The notes beneath the pieces were generated by a model. The model was not told where the DNA came from and searched no databases. It saw nothing but the letters and a program-made list of their open reading frames with translations. Both the position numbers and the translations under genes were made by a program. This document shows, in pieces, positions 20,429-28,124 of a stretch of DNA of 64,000 nt. Each line of letters starts with the position of its first letter. The stretch's first letter is position 1. Source of the DNA: Herbidospora galbida (GTDB taxonomy: Bacteria > Actinomycetota > Actinomycetes > Streptosporangiales > Streptosporangiaceae); assembly GCF_005233835.1 (NCBI RefSeq), contig NZ_SZQA01000025.1:62001-126000 (forward strand), in the 5' to 3' direction.

Positions 20429-21412
20429 GTGATTTCCAAGAAGATCCTGGCCGGCGCCGGCCTCTGCCTTGCGATGCTGACCGCCTGCTCCTCGGGTTCG
20501 GAGGAACCGGCGACCGGCGCCGCCGCGTCGGGCGACGCCGGCTACACGATCGGCGTCGCCAACTTCATGCTGAGCGGTCCCTACTTCAGCGGCATGGACA
20601 AGGCGATCGCCGCCCAGGCCCAGAAGAAGGGCAACGTCGAGATCATCAGCACCGACGCCAACGGCGACGCCGCCAAGCTGGCCAGCAACGTCGAAGACCT
20701 GCTGACCAAGAACGTCGACGCCGTCATCATCTCGGGCGGCCCGCTCGAGTCGGCCCCCGCCGTGCTGAACAGCATCAAGGCGGCCGGCAAGCCGGTCGTC
20801 CTGGTCGACCGCAAGTTCCAGACCGGTGAGTACACCAGCTGGATCGGCCCCGACAACGAGGCCATCGGCCGCCAGAACGGCGAGTACCTGTCGACCGCGC
20901 TGCCCGACGGCGGCAAGGTCGCCATCATCAAGGGCGGCCCGGCCGACAACAGCATCGGCCTGGCCCGCACCAACGGCGTCAAGTCGGTCCTGTCGGCCGA
21001 CTCCAAGTTCACGCTGGTCGAGGCGCCCGACTTCGGCAACTGGGGCTCCGACGGCGGCCTGACCGTCATGGAGAGCCTGCTCGCCACCAACAAGGACATC
21101 AAGGCGGTGTTCTGCGAGAACGACGCCATGTGCCTGGGCGCCCAGCGCGCCATCGCGGACGCGGGCCTCGCCGACGGCATCATCATCGCCGGCGTCGACG
21201 GCCAGGCCGAGGCGCTGAAGGCGATCCTCGACGGCACCAACTACAAGGTGACCGGCCTGAACGACGCCGACATCATCGGCGCCAAGGGCCTGGACCGCGC
21301 GGTGGAGATCCTCGGCGGCGCGGCCAACGTCGAGAAGGACACGGTCGTGCCCTCTCCGATGGTCACCAAGGACAACGCCGCCCAGTTCCAGAACCCGGAC
21401 GGCAGCTTCTAA
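20429..21412 (+). CDS. CUT2 sugar-binding lipoprotein
   Basis: Lipid-anchored binding protein of 327 residues. Signal peptide with lipobox LTAC (Cys20), Ser/Ala-rich tether, then a type I periplasmic-binding fold (YTIGVANFMLSGPYFSGM). It ends DGSF just before a strong hairpin. The GTG at 20429 has an AGGAG site. The ligand is not deducible; the operon context suggests a plant-derived monosaccharide. Confidence 0.88.
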   Translation: MISKKILAGAGLCLAMLTACSSGSEEPATGAAASGDAGYTIGVANFMLSGPYFSGMDKAIAAQAQKKGNVEIISTDANGDAAKLASNVEDLLTKNVDAVIISGGPLESAPAVLNSIKAAGKPVVLVDRKFQTGEYTSWIGPDNEAIGRQNGEYLSTALPDGGKVAIIKGGPADNSIGLARTNGVKSVLSADSKFTLVEAPDFGNWGSDGGLTVMESLLATNKDIKAVFCENDAMCLGAQRAIADAGLADGIIIAGVDGQAEALKAILDGTNYKVTGLNDADIIGAKGLDRAVEILGGAANVEKDTVVPSPMVTKDNAAQFQNPDGSF

Positions 21413-21431
21413 GCCCCTCCCATCCCCCGCC

Positions 21432-21457
21432 GGGGTGGCGGGCGGCGACGCCACCCC
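21432..21457 (+). terminator. Intercistronic hairpin after the binding-protein gene
   Basis: GGGGTGGCG and CGCCACCCC form a 9-bp stem with an 8-base loop between the binding protein and the secreted protein gene. It could be a partial terminator or protect the 3' end of the highly expressed binding-protein message. Confidence 0.5.
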
Positions 21458-21479
21458 TTCTCACCCAGAGAGGTTGTCC

Positions 21480-23297
21480 ATGCGTACACGAAGAGGCAGC
21501 GCCGCACGCCGAGCGGCGATGGCGTTGCTGCTGACCAGCTCGGCGCTGACGCTGACGAGCGCGCCCGCCCAGGCCGACGACCCGACCCGGCCTGGCTGGA
21601 CGCTGCTCTACAACGAGAACTTCGTCAACCCGATCAACACCGGCAACGCGCCGTGGGTGCGCGACGACTACTCCCAGCCGTTCGACACCATCATGGACGA
21701 CCCGGGCCAGTGGTACCGCAACGACTACGGCCCGGCCTGGACGACCGCGCTGAACTCCTTCTCCACGTACCGGAAGGAGTTCCCCGTCGGGCAGAACGGC
21801 TGGCTGACCGCCTCGCTGTCGGCCCGTGACTGGAACAAGGACGGCAACATCGAGGCGCCGCCGACCCTGACGACCCAGACGCTCGGCAGCGAGAAGGTCG
21901 CCGTCATGAACGTCCCCGACCACACCGGCGGCGTCATCCTGCGGCCCACCCAGAAGCTCCCCGACTACTACCGCATCGAGTACAAGCTCAAGACGCTCGA
22001 CTTCGGCGGCAAGCGCAACGGGTCGATCGAGTACAACGGGCGCACCAACGGCTACAGCAACACCGGCTGCAAGACCCAGCACCCGTGGGGCGAGGGCGAG
22101 AACTCCCCCGGCTGGTCGGGCAACCCCTCGGCCCCCTACTGCGAGTGGCAGGACGTCCGGCGCGGCACCTACGGCTACAACGGCTTCCACTTCCTGTCGA
22201 TCGTCGACTTCGCCGACCCGGCCCCGCGCAACAACCACTTCTGGCACTACCGCCGCAAGGTCCTGATGGACGCCTTCTCCCAGCACCCCGACCGGGTGGG
22301 GAGCGGCACCGGCGGCCGGGTCTGCAACGCCGCGAACAACACCTACTACAACTACCGCGACGGCAACTTCAACACCGTCAACATGTGGATCAGCGGCATG
22401 CCCAACTGGAACCCCGGCCCCGGCGGACTGGCGGGCAACTCGCAGTGGTTCATGACCCCGTGCTCGGGCGGCGTCGCCGAACAGCAGCTCTCGTCGGCGG
22501 CCGAACTCCAGCCGGAGCTCATGCCGAACGAGTTCTACACCTTCGCCATCGAGCGCGACCAGACCGGTTACGTCCTGGAGGTGACCGGCAACTTCGCCCG
22601 CTCGGGCCAGCGGACCATCCGCATGCACCGCCCGTTCGTCGTCAACAACAACCCGATCTGGCACTACAACGTGAAGGCCGGCGAGTACAACGGGCAGTTC
22701 AACGGCAACCTGGTCCAGAACGACAACAACGGCTCGACCACCTGGTCGAACCAGTGGCCGGCCGGTTCGGCCTACCCCGACTACTTCGTGATCGGCGACC
22801 TCTACACCAACGTGTACGAGGGCAGCGCCTCGCTGACGGACGTCCGGCTGTACGTGCCGCAGACCACCGGCAACCCGAACCTGGCGCTGAACAAGACCGC
22901 CACCGCCGACTCCTCGTGCGCCGCGAACGAGGGCCCGGCCAAGGCCGTGAACGGCTCGGTGTCGGGCGGCAACGCCGACAAGTGGTGCTCGCTCGGGTCG
23001 AACAAGTGGCTCCAGGTCGACATGGGGTCCAACCAGCGGGTGGCCAAGATCGTGCTGAAGCACTCCGCGGCGGGCGGGGAGCAGGCGATCTGGAACACGC
23101 GGGACTTCGACGTCCAGGTGAGCACGAACGGAACCTCGTGGACCAACGTGGCCCAGCCGCGCGGGAACACGGCCAACATCACGACGCACACCTTTACGCA
23201 GCGGGATGTTCGGTATATCAGGGTGAACGTGCTGGCGCCGACGAGTAACTCGGACACGGCGGCACGCATCTACGAACTGGAGGCGTACGCCTCGTAG
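21480..23297 (+). CDS. Secreted protein of unknown function with C-terminal F5/8C domain
   Basis: Exported protein of 605 residues. The signal peptide (about 1-32, ending APAQA) is followed by a large Asn/Trp/Tyr-rich extracellular domain (about 35-460) that I do not recognise. Its repeated aromatic motifs (WTLLYNENF, PDYYRIEYKLKT) recall a concanavalin-like beta-sandwich lyase or hydrolase. A C-terminal F5/8 type C carbohydrate-binding domain follows (about 475-605, NLALNKTATADSS to RIYELEAYAS). Six or more Cys could form disulfides. It follows a sugar importer operon 68 bp downstream, so it probably works on the polymer that yields the imported sugar. The ATG at 21480 is preceded by AGAGAGG. 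Confidence 0.75.
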   Translation: MRTRRGSAARRAAMALLLTSSALTLTSAPAQADDPTRPGWTLLYNENFVNPINTGNAPWVRDDYSQPFDTIMDDPGQWYRNDYGPAWTTALNSFSTYRKEFPVGQNGWLTASLSARDWNKDGNIEAPPTLTTQTLGSEKVAVMNVPDHTGGVILRPTQKLPDYYRIEYKLKTLDFGGKRNGSIEYNGRTNGYSNTGCKTQHPWGEGENSPGWSGNPSAPYCEWQDVRRGTYGYNGFHFLSIVDFADPAPRNNHFWHYRRKVLMDAFSQHPDRVGSGTGGRVCNAANNTYYNYRDGNFNTVNMWISGMPNWNPGPGGLAGNSQWFMTPCSGGVAEQQLSSAAELQPELMPNEFYTFAIERDQTGYVLEVTGNFARSGQRTIRMHRPFVVNNNPIWHYNVKAGEYNGQFNGNLVQNDNNGSTTWSNQWPAGSAYPDYFVIGDLYTNVYEGSASLTDVRLYVPQTTGNPNLALNKTATADSSCAANEGPAKAVNGSVSGGNADKWCSLGSNKWLQVDMGSNQRVAKIVLKHSAAGGEQAIWNTRDFDVQVSTNGTSWTNVAQPRGNTANITTHTFTQRDVRYIRVNVLAPTSNSDTAARIYELEAYAS

Positions 23298-23309
23298 TCC
23301 CTGTTTCAC

Positions 23310-23355
23310 GAGGGGCCGGTCCGGCGAAATCGGACCGGCCCCTCTATGATTTTTT
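23310..23355 (+). terminator. Strong terminator after the secreted F5/8C protein
   Basis: A perfect 14-bp stem (GAGGGGCCGGTCCG / CGGACCGGCCCCTC) with a 7-base loop is followed by TATGATTTTTT. The TATGAT inside the tail (23345-23350) also looks like a -10 element for the next gene, whose ATG is eight bases further on. Confidence 0.85.
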
Positions 23356-23358
23356 CCT

Positions 23359-23661
23359 ATGTGCACATACGCCGAAGTGACGTACAAAGTGCACTATGTC
23401 TGCGTGCCCTGCCGCCAGAGCCACAAGCTGCCCTGGGACGGCGCCGAGCACCTGTGCACCCGCTGCCGCACACCGATGACGTACGCCGGCCACGACTTCG
23501 CCGCCCCCCGCCGCCGCAGAAGCGGCGAGTGGGCGGCCGTCGCCGCGGTCCTGGCCGCCGGCCTGCGCTACGAGGGCTTCGAGACCTGCGGCTGCGGCCG
23601 CGACCCCAAGCCCCGCCCGCGAACCAGGGCCCAGCTCAGGAGGGGCCTGCCGGCGCGGTGA
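23359..23661 (+). CDS. Zinc-ribbon hypothetical protein
   Basis: Small protein of 100 residues, probably cytoplasmic. It begins MCTYAEVTYKVHYVCVPCR and has paired cysteines CVPC and CTRC that would bind one zinc, with a further CGCG near the C-terminus. The tail is very basic (RDPKPRPRTRAQLRR), suggesting nucleic-acid contact. No Shine-Dalgarno is seen and the ATG follows a terminator tail directly, so it may be expressed from a leaderless promoter within that tail. Function unknown. Confidence 0.6.
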   Translation: MCTYAEVTYKVHYVCVPCRQSHKLPWDGAEHLCTRCRTPMTYAGHDFAAPRRRRSGEWAAVAAVLAAGLRYEGFETCGCGRDPKPRPRTRAQLRRGLPAR

Positions 23662-23670
23662 GCCGCCCTC

Positions 23671-24837
23671 TCATCGGTACGTGAGATCCGAGGACGAGTA
23701 GAAGCAGTTGGTCGAATCGGCCCCCGTCCCGACCTGGGTCGGTTCGTTGCCGCTGTTGTTGCCGTTGTACTTGCGGCAGATCACCATCGACCGGCCGGAG
23801 TCGTTGACGATCGTCACCCCGGAGAAGCGGGCCGTGTCGCCGTAGTTGACGTTGACGCCCGCGACGGTGTTGCCCGGCCGGGTCAGCGTGACGTTCCTGA
23901 CGACGACGTCCCGCTGGTGCTGCGTGGAGCAGTTGCCGCACGAGCGGTAGAACGTCCCGAAGTTGGTCGCCTGGAAGTTCTGGACCGTGAGGGTCCCCGC
24001 GCCGTTGTGCTGGAACACCTTGTCGCTCGCGTAGCGGGCGCCGCCGCCGTCGACGAGGAAGCTGGGGTCGCCGCTGCCCCGGAAGGTCGCGGCGTCCTCG
24101 CCGACGTCCTCCCACCAGACGTTCCGCAGCGTGCACGACCCGGAGCAGTGCACGCCGTCACCGGCGGGGGCGCCGATGATGACGTTCTGCAGGGTGGCGC
24201 CGTTGGCCAGCTGGAAGACCGGGTCCTGGCTCTCCTCCTGCCCGCCGTCGCCGATGCAGCAGTAGCGCCGCATCCCGCCGTCGAAGGTGCCGGAGACGGA
24301 GATGGTCCCGTTGACGCCGACCTGGCCAGTCGGCGTCGGCCACGTCGTGGGTTGCGGCGTCGGAGTCGGGGTCGGGGTCGGTGTGGGCGTCGGGGTCGGT
24401 GTGGGCGTCGGGGTGGGGGTCGGGCTTGGGGTGCCTCCGCCGCAGGTCACGCCGTTGACGGCGAAGGTGGTCGGGGCCGGGTTGCCGCCGTTCCAGTTCG
24501 CGTTGAAGCCGAACTGGACGGAGGCACCGGTGGCGAGGGCGCCGTTGTAGCTCAGGCTTGCCGCGGTCACCGCGCTCCCGCTCTGGGTCACGGTGGCGTT
24601 CCACGCCTGCGAGACGGTCTGGCCGGCGGCGTACGACCACGTCACCCGCCAGGTCGAGAGGGGGTCGCCGGTGTTGGTGAGGGTGACGCCGGCGGTGAAC
24701 CCGCCGGGCCACTGCGACTGGACGGCGTAGGTCACCCGGCAGGCGACCGCCGCCTGCGCCGCGACCCCTGTCAGGGGTGTGACGGCCACTGCGGCCGTCA
24801 GGACGAGTAGCGCCTTCTGACGCCATGTGCGCAGCAT
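23671..24837 (-). CDS. Secreted pectate lyase (PL3-like) with N-terminal CBM2
   Basis: Exported enzyme of 388 residues cleaving polygalacturonate by beta-elimination. It has a signal peptide (about 1-29), a family 2 cellulose-binding module (CRVTYAVQSQWPGGFTAGVT to VNGVTCGG), a Pro-Thr linker of about 25 residues, then a right-handed beta-helix lyase of PL3 type (FDGGMRRYCC, GDGVHCSG, WWEDVGEDAAT). The start at 24837 has GGAGG directly upstream. Cellulose binding would anchor the enzyme to plant cell walls. It converges on the zinc-ribbon gene. A multi-part inverted repeat lies upstream at 24931-24965. Confidence 0.88.
   Translation of the reverse strand: MLRTWRQKALLVLTAAVAVTPLTGVAAQAAVACRVTYAVQSQWPGGFTAGVTLTNTGDPLSTWRVTWSYAAGQTVSQAWNATVTQSGSAVTAASLSYNGALATGASVQFGFNANWNGGNPAPTTFAVNGVTCGGGTPSPTPTPTPTPTPTPTPTPTPTPTPQPTTWPTPTGQVGVNGTISVSGTFDGGMRRYCCIGDGGQEESQDPVFQLANGATLQNVIIGAPAGDGVHCSGSCTLRNVWWEDVGEDAATFRGSGDPSFLVDGGGARYASDKVFQHNGAGTLTVQNFQATNFGTFYRSCGNCSTQHQRDVVVRNVTLTRPGNTVAGVNVNYGDTARFSGVTIVNDSGRSMVICRKYNGNNSGNEPTQVGTGADSTNCFYSSSDLTYR
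24357..24430 (-). repeat. Pro-Thr linker microsatellite
   Basis: A run of GTCGGG/GTCGGT/GTGGGC hexamer variants encodes alternating Thr-Pro between the CBM2 and lyase domains. Such hexamer repeats can change length by slippage without shifting the frame. Confidence 0.85.
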
Positions 24838-24930
24838 GCTGCCTCCTGCTGCTCGGGAACGTGCAGGCAGCATGCGAGCTCCGGCCGCCGCCGACCAGCG
24901 GGCGTTTTCCGGCGGGTGCCATCGCCCCTG

Positions 24931-24965
24931 GTCACCTCGGAACCGAGGTGAAACGTTCACCTCGG
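24931..24965. promoter_or_regulatory. Three-part inverted repeat between pectate lyase and a membrane protein gene
   Basis: TCACCTCGG (24932-24940), CCGAGGTGAA (24943-24952) and TTCACCTCGG (24956-24965) alternate in orientation. The last two form a perfect 10-3-10 palindrome around ACG; the first two form a 9-2-9 palindrome. The inner TGAAACGTTCA resembles a LacI-type operator. It is placed about 95 bp before the lyase start and 33 bp before the divergent gene. Confidence 0.55.
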
Positions 24966-24997
24966 ACCATCAGCGCCGAACTTGAGGAGTGATCGTG

Positions 24998-25477
24998 GTG
25001 AGAGGTGGAGTGATCGCCGGGCTTGTTCTCCTGCTCGCCGCCGCCGTGTGGTGGCTGGCCGGCGCGGACGATCGGCGGCTGGACGGCCGCATGGAGCACG
25101 TCCTGCGGGGCGGCGGGCCGGTGAAAGGCGAGGACGTCGGCGCCCTCCGCGTCGAGACGGCCGTGCTGCTGCCCGACGGGCGGACGCTCCGGCTCGTGTT
25201 CACCGGCGGGGCGTCGCAGGGCGACTGCGCGGAGACCTACGCGGGCCGGGCCGTCGAATCGGCCCGGTTCGTGGTGGTCGCCGTCGTCACCACGACGGGG
25301 TTCCGGTTCGGAGAGCGGACCTGCACCGCCGTCGGCTACGAACGGATGGTGGACGTGACCCTCGACCGGCCGCTTGAGGCTCGGGGGGTGCTCGACGTGA
25401 CGACCGGCGGGCCGGTCCGGCTGAGCGCGTCCGCGCGGCCCATCCCCGGCCGGGATCTTGCCCCGACACCGTCATAG
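24998..25477 (+). CDS. Small membrane-anchored protein of unknown function
   Basis: Protein of about 159 residues with one N-terminal hydrophobic helix (about residues 4-22, VIAGLVLLLAAAVWWL) and an extracytoplasmic domain. A pair of Cys (GDCAETY and RTCTAVGY) may form a disulfide. The C-terminus is Pro-rich. Several GTG codons lie close together (24989, 24995, 24998); 24998 is best spaced from GAGGAG. No family is recognised. Confidence 0.6.
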   Translation: MRGGVIAGLVLLLAAAVWWLAGADDRRLDGRMEHVLRGGGPVKGEDVGALRVETAVLLPDGRTLRLVFTGGASQGDCAETYAGRAVESARFVVVAVVTTTGFRFGERTCTAVGYERMVDVTLDRPLEARGVLDVTTGGPVRLSASARPIPGRDLAPTPS

Positions 25478-25493
25478 CGACTTTACTGGTGTG

Positions 25494-25796
25494 ATGATTA
25501 TGCGGACCTGGCGCGGCTGGACCCGGCGGGAAGACGCCGACGCCTATGCGGACTACCTCATGGAGACCGGGCACCCCGGCTACGTCTCCACCCCCGGCAA
25601 CCAGGGCGTCACCTTCACCCGCCGCGACGACGGCGACCGGACCGAGTTCTTCCTCGTCACGCTCTGGGAGTCGTGGGAGGCCGTCCGCGCCTTCGCCGGC
25701 GACGAGCCGGGCACGGCCGTCTTCTACCCGCAGGACGACCGCTATCTCGTCGACCGGGAGACCACCGTCGACCACTTCGAGGTGTTCGCGCACTGA
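25494..25796 (+). CDS. Antibiotic biosynthesis monooxygenase-like (ABM, dimeric alpha/beta barrel) protein
   Basis: Protein of 100 residues beginning MIMRTWRGWTRREDADAY. It has the ABM pattern: an early strand with R-T-W, an aromatic helix, then FFLVTLWESWEAVRAFAG and a C-terminal YPQDDRYLVD and HFEVF. Family members are small ferredoxin-like dimers, some of which oxidise polyketides or degrade haem, many without known activity. ATGs at 25494 and 25500 are both possible. It converges on the cold-shock gene. Confidence 0.7.
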   Translation: MIMRTWRGWTRREDADAYADYLMETGHPGYVSTPGNQGVTFTRRDDGDRTEFFLVTLWESWEAVRAFAGDEPGTAVFYPQDDRYLVDRETTVDHFEVFAH

Positions 25797-25806
25797 TCGC
25801 CGGACG

Positions 25807-25843
25807 AGAAAACCGGGCCCGCGCCGTGTGGCGCGGGCCCGGT
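25807..25843 (-). terminator. Terminator of the cold-shock gene
   Basis: A 14-bp stem (ACCGGGCCCGCGCC / GGCGCGGGCCCGGT) with a GTGT loop is followed on the minus strand by TTTTCTC. It also serves as a stem-only barrier for the convergent ABM-like gene. Confidence 0.85.
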
Positions 25844-25859
25844 CAGGTCGTGCTCGGGG

Positions 25860-26063
25860 TCAGGCGGGAACGATGTTCTCGGCCTGCGGGCCCTTCTGGC
25901 CCTGCGTGACGTCGAAGCTCACGCGCTGCCCCTCCTGGAGCTCCCGGAAGCCCTGGGCGGCGATGTTCGAGTAGTGGGCGAAGACGTCGGCGCCGCCGCC
26001 GTCCTGCTGGATGAAGCCGAAGCCCTTTTCCGAGTTGAACCACTTCACGGTACCGGTAGCCAT
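25860..26063 (-). CDS. cspA: Cold-shock domain protein
   Basis: Single OB-fold RNA-binding protein of 67 residues, beginning [18 protein letters not shown] with the RNP1-like KGFGFI and RNP2-like DVFAHYS motifs. Such proteins melt RNA structure in the cold and in exponential growth. The ATG has a GGAG site. A long leader region upstream contains a strong two-tier hairpin (26165-26202). Confidence 0.95.
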   Translation of the reverse strand: MATGTVKWFNSEKGFGFIQQDGGGADVFAHYSNIAAQGFRELQEGQRVSFDVTQGQKGPQAENIVPA

Positions 26064-26411
26064 AATATTTCTCCTTCGGGGTTGAGCCCCGTGAGACGTG
26101 CACTGTGCGCGCCTCGCGTCGCCGCGATGATTACCCCGACCGGAAAAATGATCCGGAAATACGAAAGTGCCACCACCGATTCATTTCATCGGTGAGGCAC
26201 TTGAAGTCTTCGGGAACCACAACTGCAACTGATAAAGACAGTATCACGGCAGCCCAGCCTTTATAACGGCGGTGCGGAAAAACCTGGCCGCCCGGTCGGC
26301 CGAACCGGATCATGGGTGATTCCTGGCGAAAACCTGGCTTTGCCCTGCGTGTCGCGGGGGCACGGCCCGTCGGACAGCCACTTTCGTGGGCGAGACGGGG
26401 GGATGGTGACG
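26064..26411. other. Intergenic region, cspA leader and malic enzyme upstream
   Basis: This 348-bp gap has no supportable gene. The left half is probably the cspA 5' untranslated leader. The middle is AT-richer than the genome and should hold divergent promoters, but I cannot identify convincing -35/-10 pairs. A GGGGGGA stretch at 26397-26403 is the likely ribosome site of the malic enzyme. Confidence 0.6.
26165..26202 (-). promoter_or_regulatory. Two-tier hairpin in the cspA leader
   Basis: The outer stem AAGTGCC/GGCACTT and the inner stem CACCGAT/ATCGGTG with a 7-base loop stack almost without interruption, about 100 nt upstream of the cspA start. Cold-shock mRNAs often have structured leaders that control stability and translation. 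It could instead be an attenuator. Confidence 0.5.
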
Positions 26412-28124
26412 ATGTCACCTGGGAACAGGAAGCCGGACACGGCCCGCCGGGCGTTCTCCGAGCAGGAGGACGGCTCGTACGCGACGTCCCTGCGGGGTCT
26501 CGAACTGCTGCGCGAGCCGCTGCTGAACAAGGGGACGGCGTTCACGCCGGAGGAGCGGGAGGAACTGCTGCTCGACGGCCTGCTGCCGCCGGTGACCGAG
26601 TCGCTCGACCAGCAGGTCCATCGCGTGTACGCCCAATACCGGGCGCAGCCGACCGACCTGCTCAAGAACGTCTACCTGGAGGCGCTGCGAGACCGGAACG
26701 AGACCCTCTACTACCGGCTGCTCGGCGACCACCTGCGCGAGATGCTCCCCATCGTCTACGATCCGACGGTCGCGCAGGCGATCGAGACCTACAGCCACGA
26801 ATACCGCCGGCCCCGAGGGGTGTTCCTGTCCGTCGACGACCCCGGCGGCATCGAGCGCGCCTTCGCCAACCTCGGTTTGGGGCCCGACGACGTCGACCTG
26901 ATCGTCGCCTCGGACGCCGAGGAGATCCTCGGCATCGGCGACTGGGGCGTGGGCGGCGGCGCGGGCATCGCGGCCGGCAAGCTGGCCGTCTACACGGCGG
27001 CGGCGGGGGTCGACCCCGACCGCGTCATCCCGGTCGCGCTCGACGTCGGCACCGACAACGAGGCGCTGCTCAACGACCCGGCCTACGTGGGCAACCGGCA
27101 TTCGCGGGTACGCGGGAAGCGCTACGACGACTTCATCGACGCCTACGTGACCGCGGCGACCAAGATGTTCCCCGGCGCGATGCTGCACTGGGAGGACTTC
27201 GGGCCCTCCAACGCGCGGCGGATCCTGGAGAAGTACACCGGCCGGATCTCCACCTTCAACGACGACATGCAGGGCACCGGCGCGATCGTGCTGGCCGCCA
27301 TGCTGAGCGCGGTGAAGGTGTCGGGGCTGCCGATGCGCGACCAGCGGATCGTCGTCTTCGGCGCGGGCACGGCCGGCATCGGCATCGCCGACCAGCTCCG
27401 CGACGCGATGATCCGCGACGGCCTCGACCACGAGGAGGCCACCCGCCGGATCTGGCCGATCGACCGGCAGGGCCTGCTCACCGACGACATGTCCGGCCTG
27501 CGGGACTTCCAGGTCCCCTACGCCCGCCCGGCCGGCGAGGGCGGCGGCGGGCTGGAGGAGGTGGTGGCGCGGGTCAAGCCGACCATGCTGCTGGGCACGT
27601 CCACCTCGCACGGGGCCTTCACCGAGAAGATCGTCCGGACGATGGCCTCGAACGTGGAACGGCCGGTCATCTTCCCGATCTCCAACCCGACCGAGCGGAT
27701 CGAGGCGATGCCGGGCGACCTGATCCGGTGGACCGACGGCCGGGCCCTGGTCGCGACCGGCGTGCCCATCGACCCGATCACCCACAACAGCATCACGTTC
27801 GTCATCGGCCAGGCCAACAACGCGCTGCTCTACCCGGGCCTGGGGCTCGGCGTGATCGTGTCGCGGGCCCGGAGGGTCAGCCGGGGCATGCTCCAGGCCG
27901 CCGCCGAGGCGGTCGCCGGGCTGGTCGACCCGACCCTGCCGGGGGCGTCGCTGCTGCCGCAGGTCGACAACCTGCGCGAGATCTCCGCCACGGTCGCCGT
28001 CGCCGTCGCCGAGCAGGCCGACCGGGAGCAGCTGGCCCGCACCACCCTGCGCGACCCCGTCCAGCAGGTCCAGGACGCCATGTGGCACCCGCGTTACCGG
28101 CCGGTCCGGGCGAGGGAGCGGTGA
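26412..28124 (+). CDS. NAD-dependent malic enzyme
   Basis: Cytoplasmic enzyme of about 570 residues converting malate to pyruvate and CO2. The long-form family features are RGLELLREPLLNKGTAFT at the N-terminus, the substrate motif HWEDFGPSNARRIL, the metal-site TFNDDMQGTG and the nucleotide loop VFGAGTAGIGIAD. The start at ATG 26412 has a GGGGGGA site eight bases upstream; ATG 26403 is an alternative. The stop overlaps the fumarase start (TGATG), so malate and fumarate interconversion are co-expressed. Confidence 0.93.
   Translation: MSPGNRKPDTARRAFSEQEDGSYATSLRGLELLREPLLNKGTAFTPEEREELLLDGLLPPVTESLDQQVHRVYAQYRAQPTDLLKNVYLEALRDRNETLYYRLLGDHLREMLPIVYDPTVAQAIETYSHEYRRPRGVFLSVDDPGGIERAFANLGLGPDDVDLIVASDAEEILGIGDWGVGGGAGIAAGKLAVYTAAAGVDPDRVIPVALDVGTDNEALLNDPAYVGNRHSRVRGKRYDDFIDAYVTAATKMFPGAMLHWEDFGPSNARRILEKYTGRISTFNDDMQGTGAIVLAAMLSAVKVSGLPMRDQRIVVFGAGTAGIGIADQLRDAMIRDGLDHEEATRRIWPIDRQGLLTDDMSGLRDFQVPYARPAGEGGGGLEEVVARVKPTMLLGTSTSHGAFTEKIVRTMASNVERPVIFPISNPTERIEAMPGDLIRWTDGRALVATGVPIDPITHNSITFVIGQANNALLYPGLGLGVIVSRARRVSRGMLQAAAEAVAGLVDPTLPGASLLPQVDNLREISATVAVAVAEQADREQLARTTLRDPVQQVQDAMWHPRYRPVRARER

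Noticed and set aside
24357-24430. CRISPR-like short repeats
   Set aside because: It is an in-frame Thr-Pro linker with 6-base units, without spacers.
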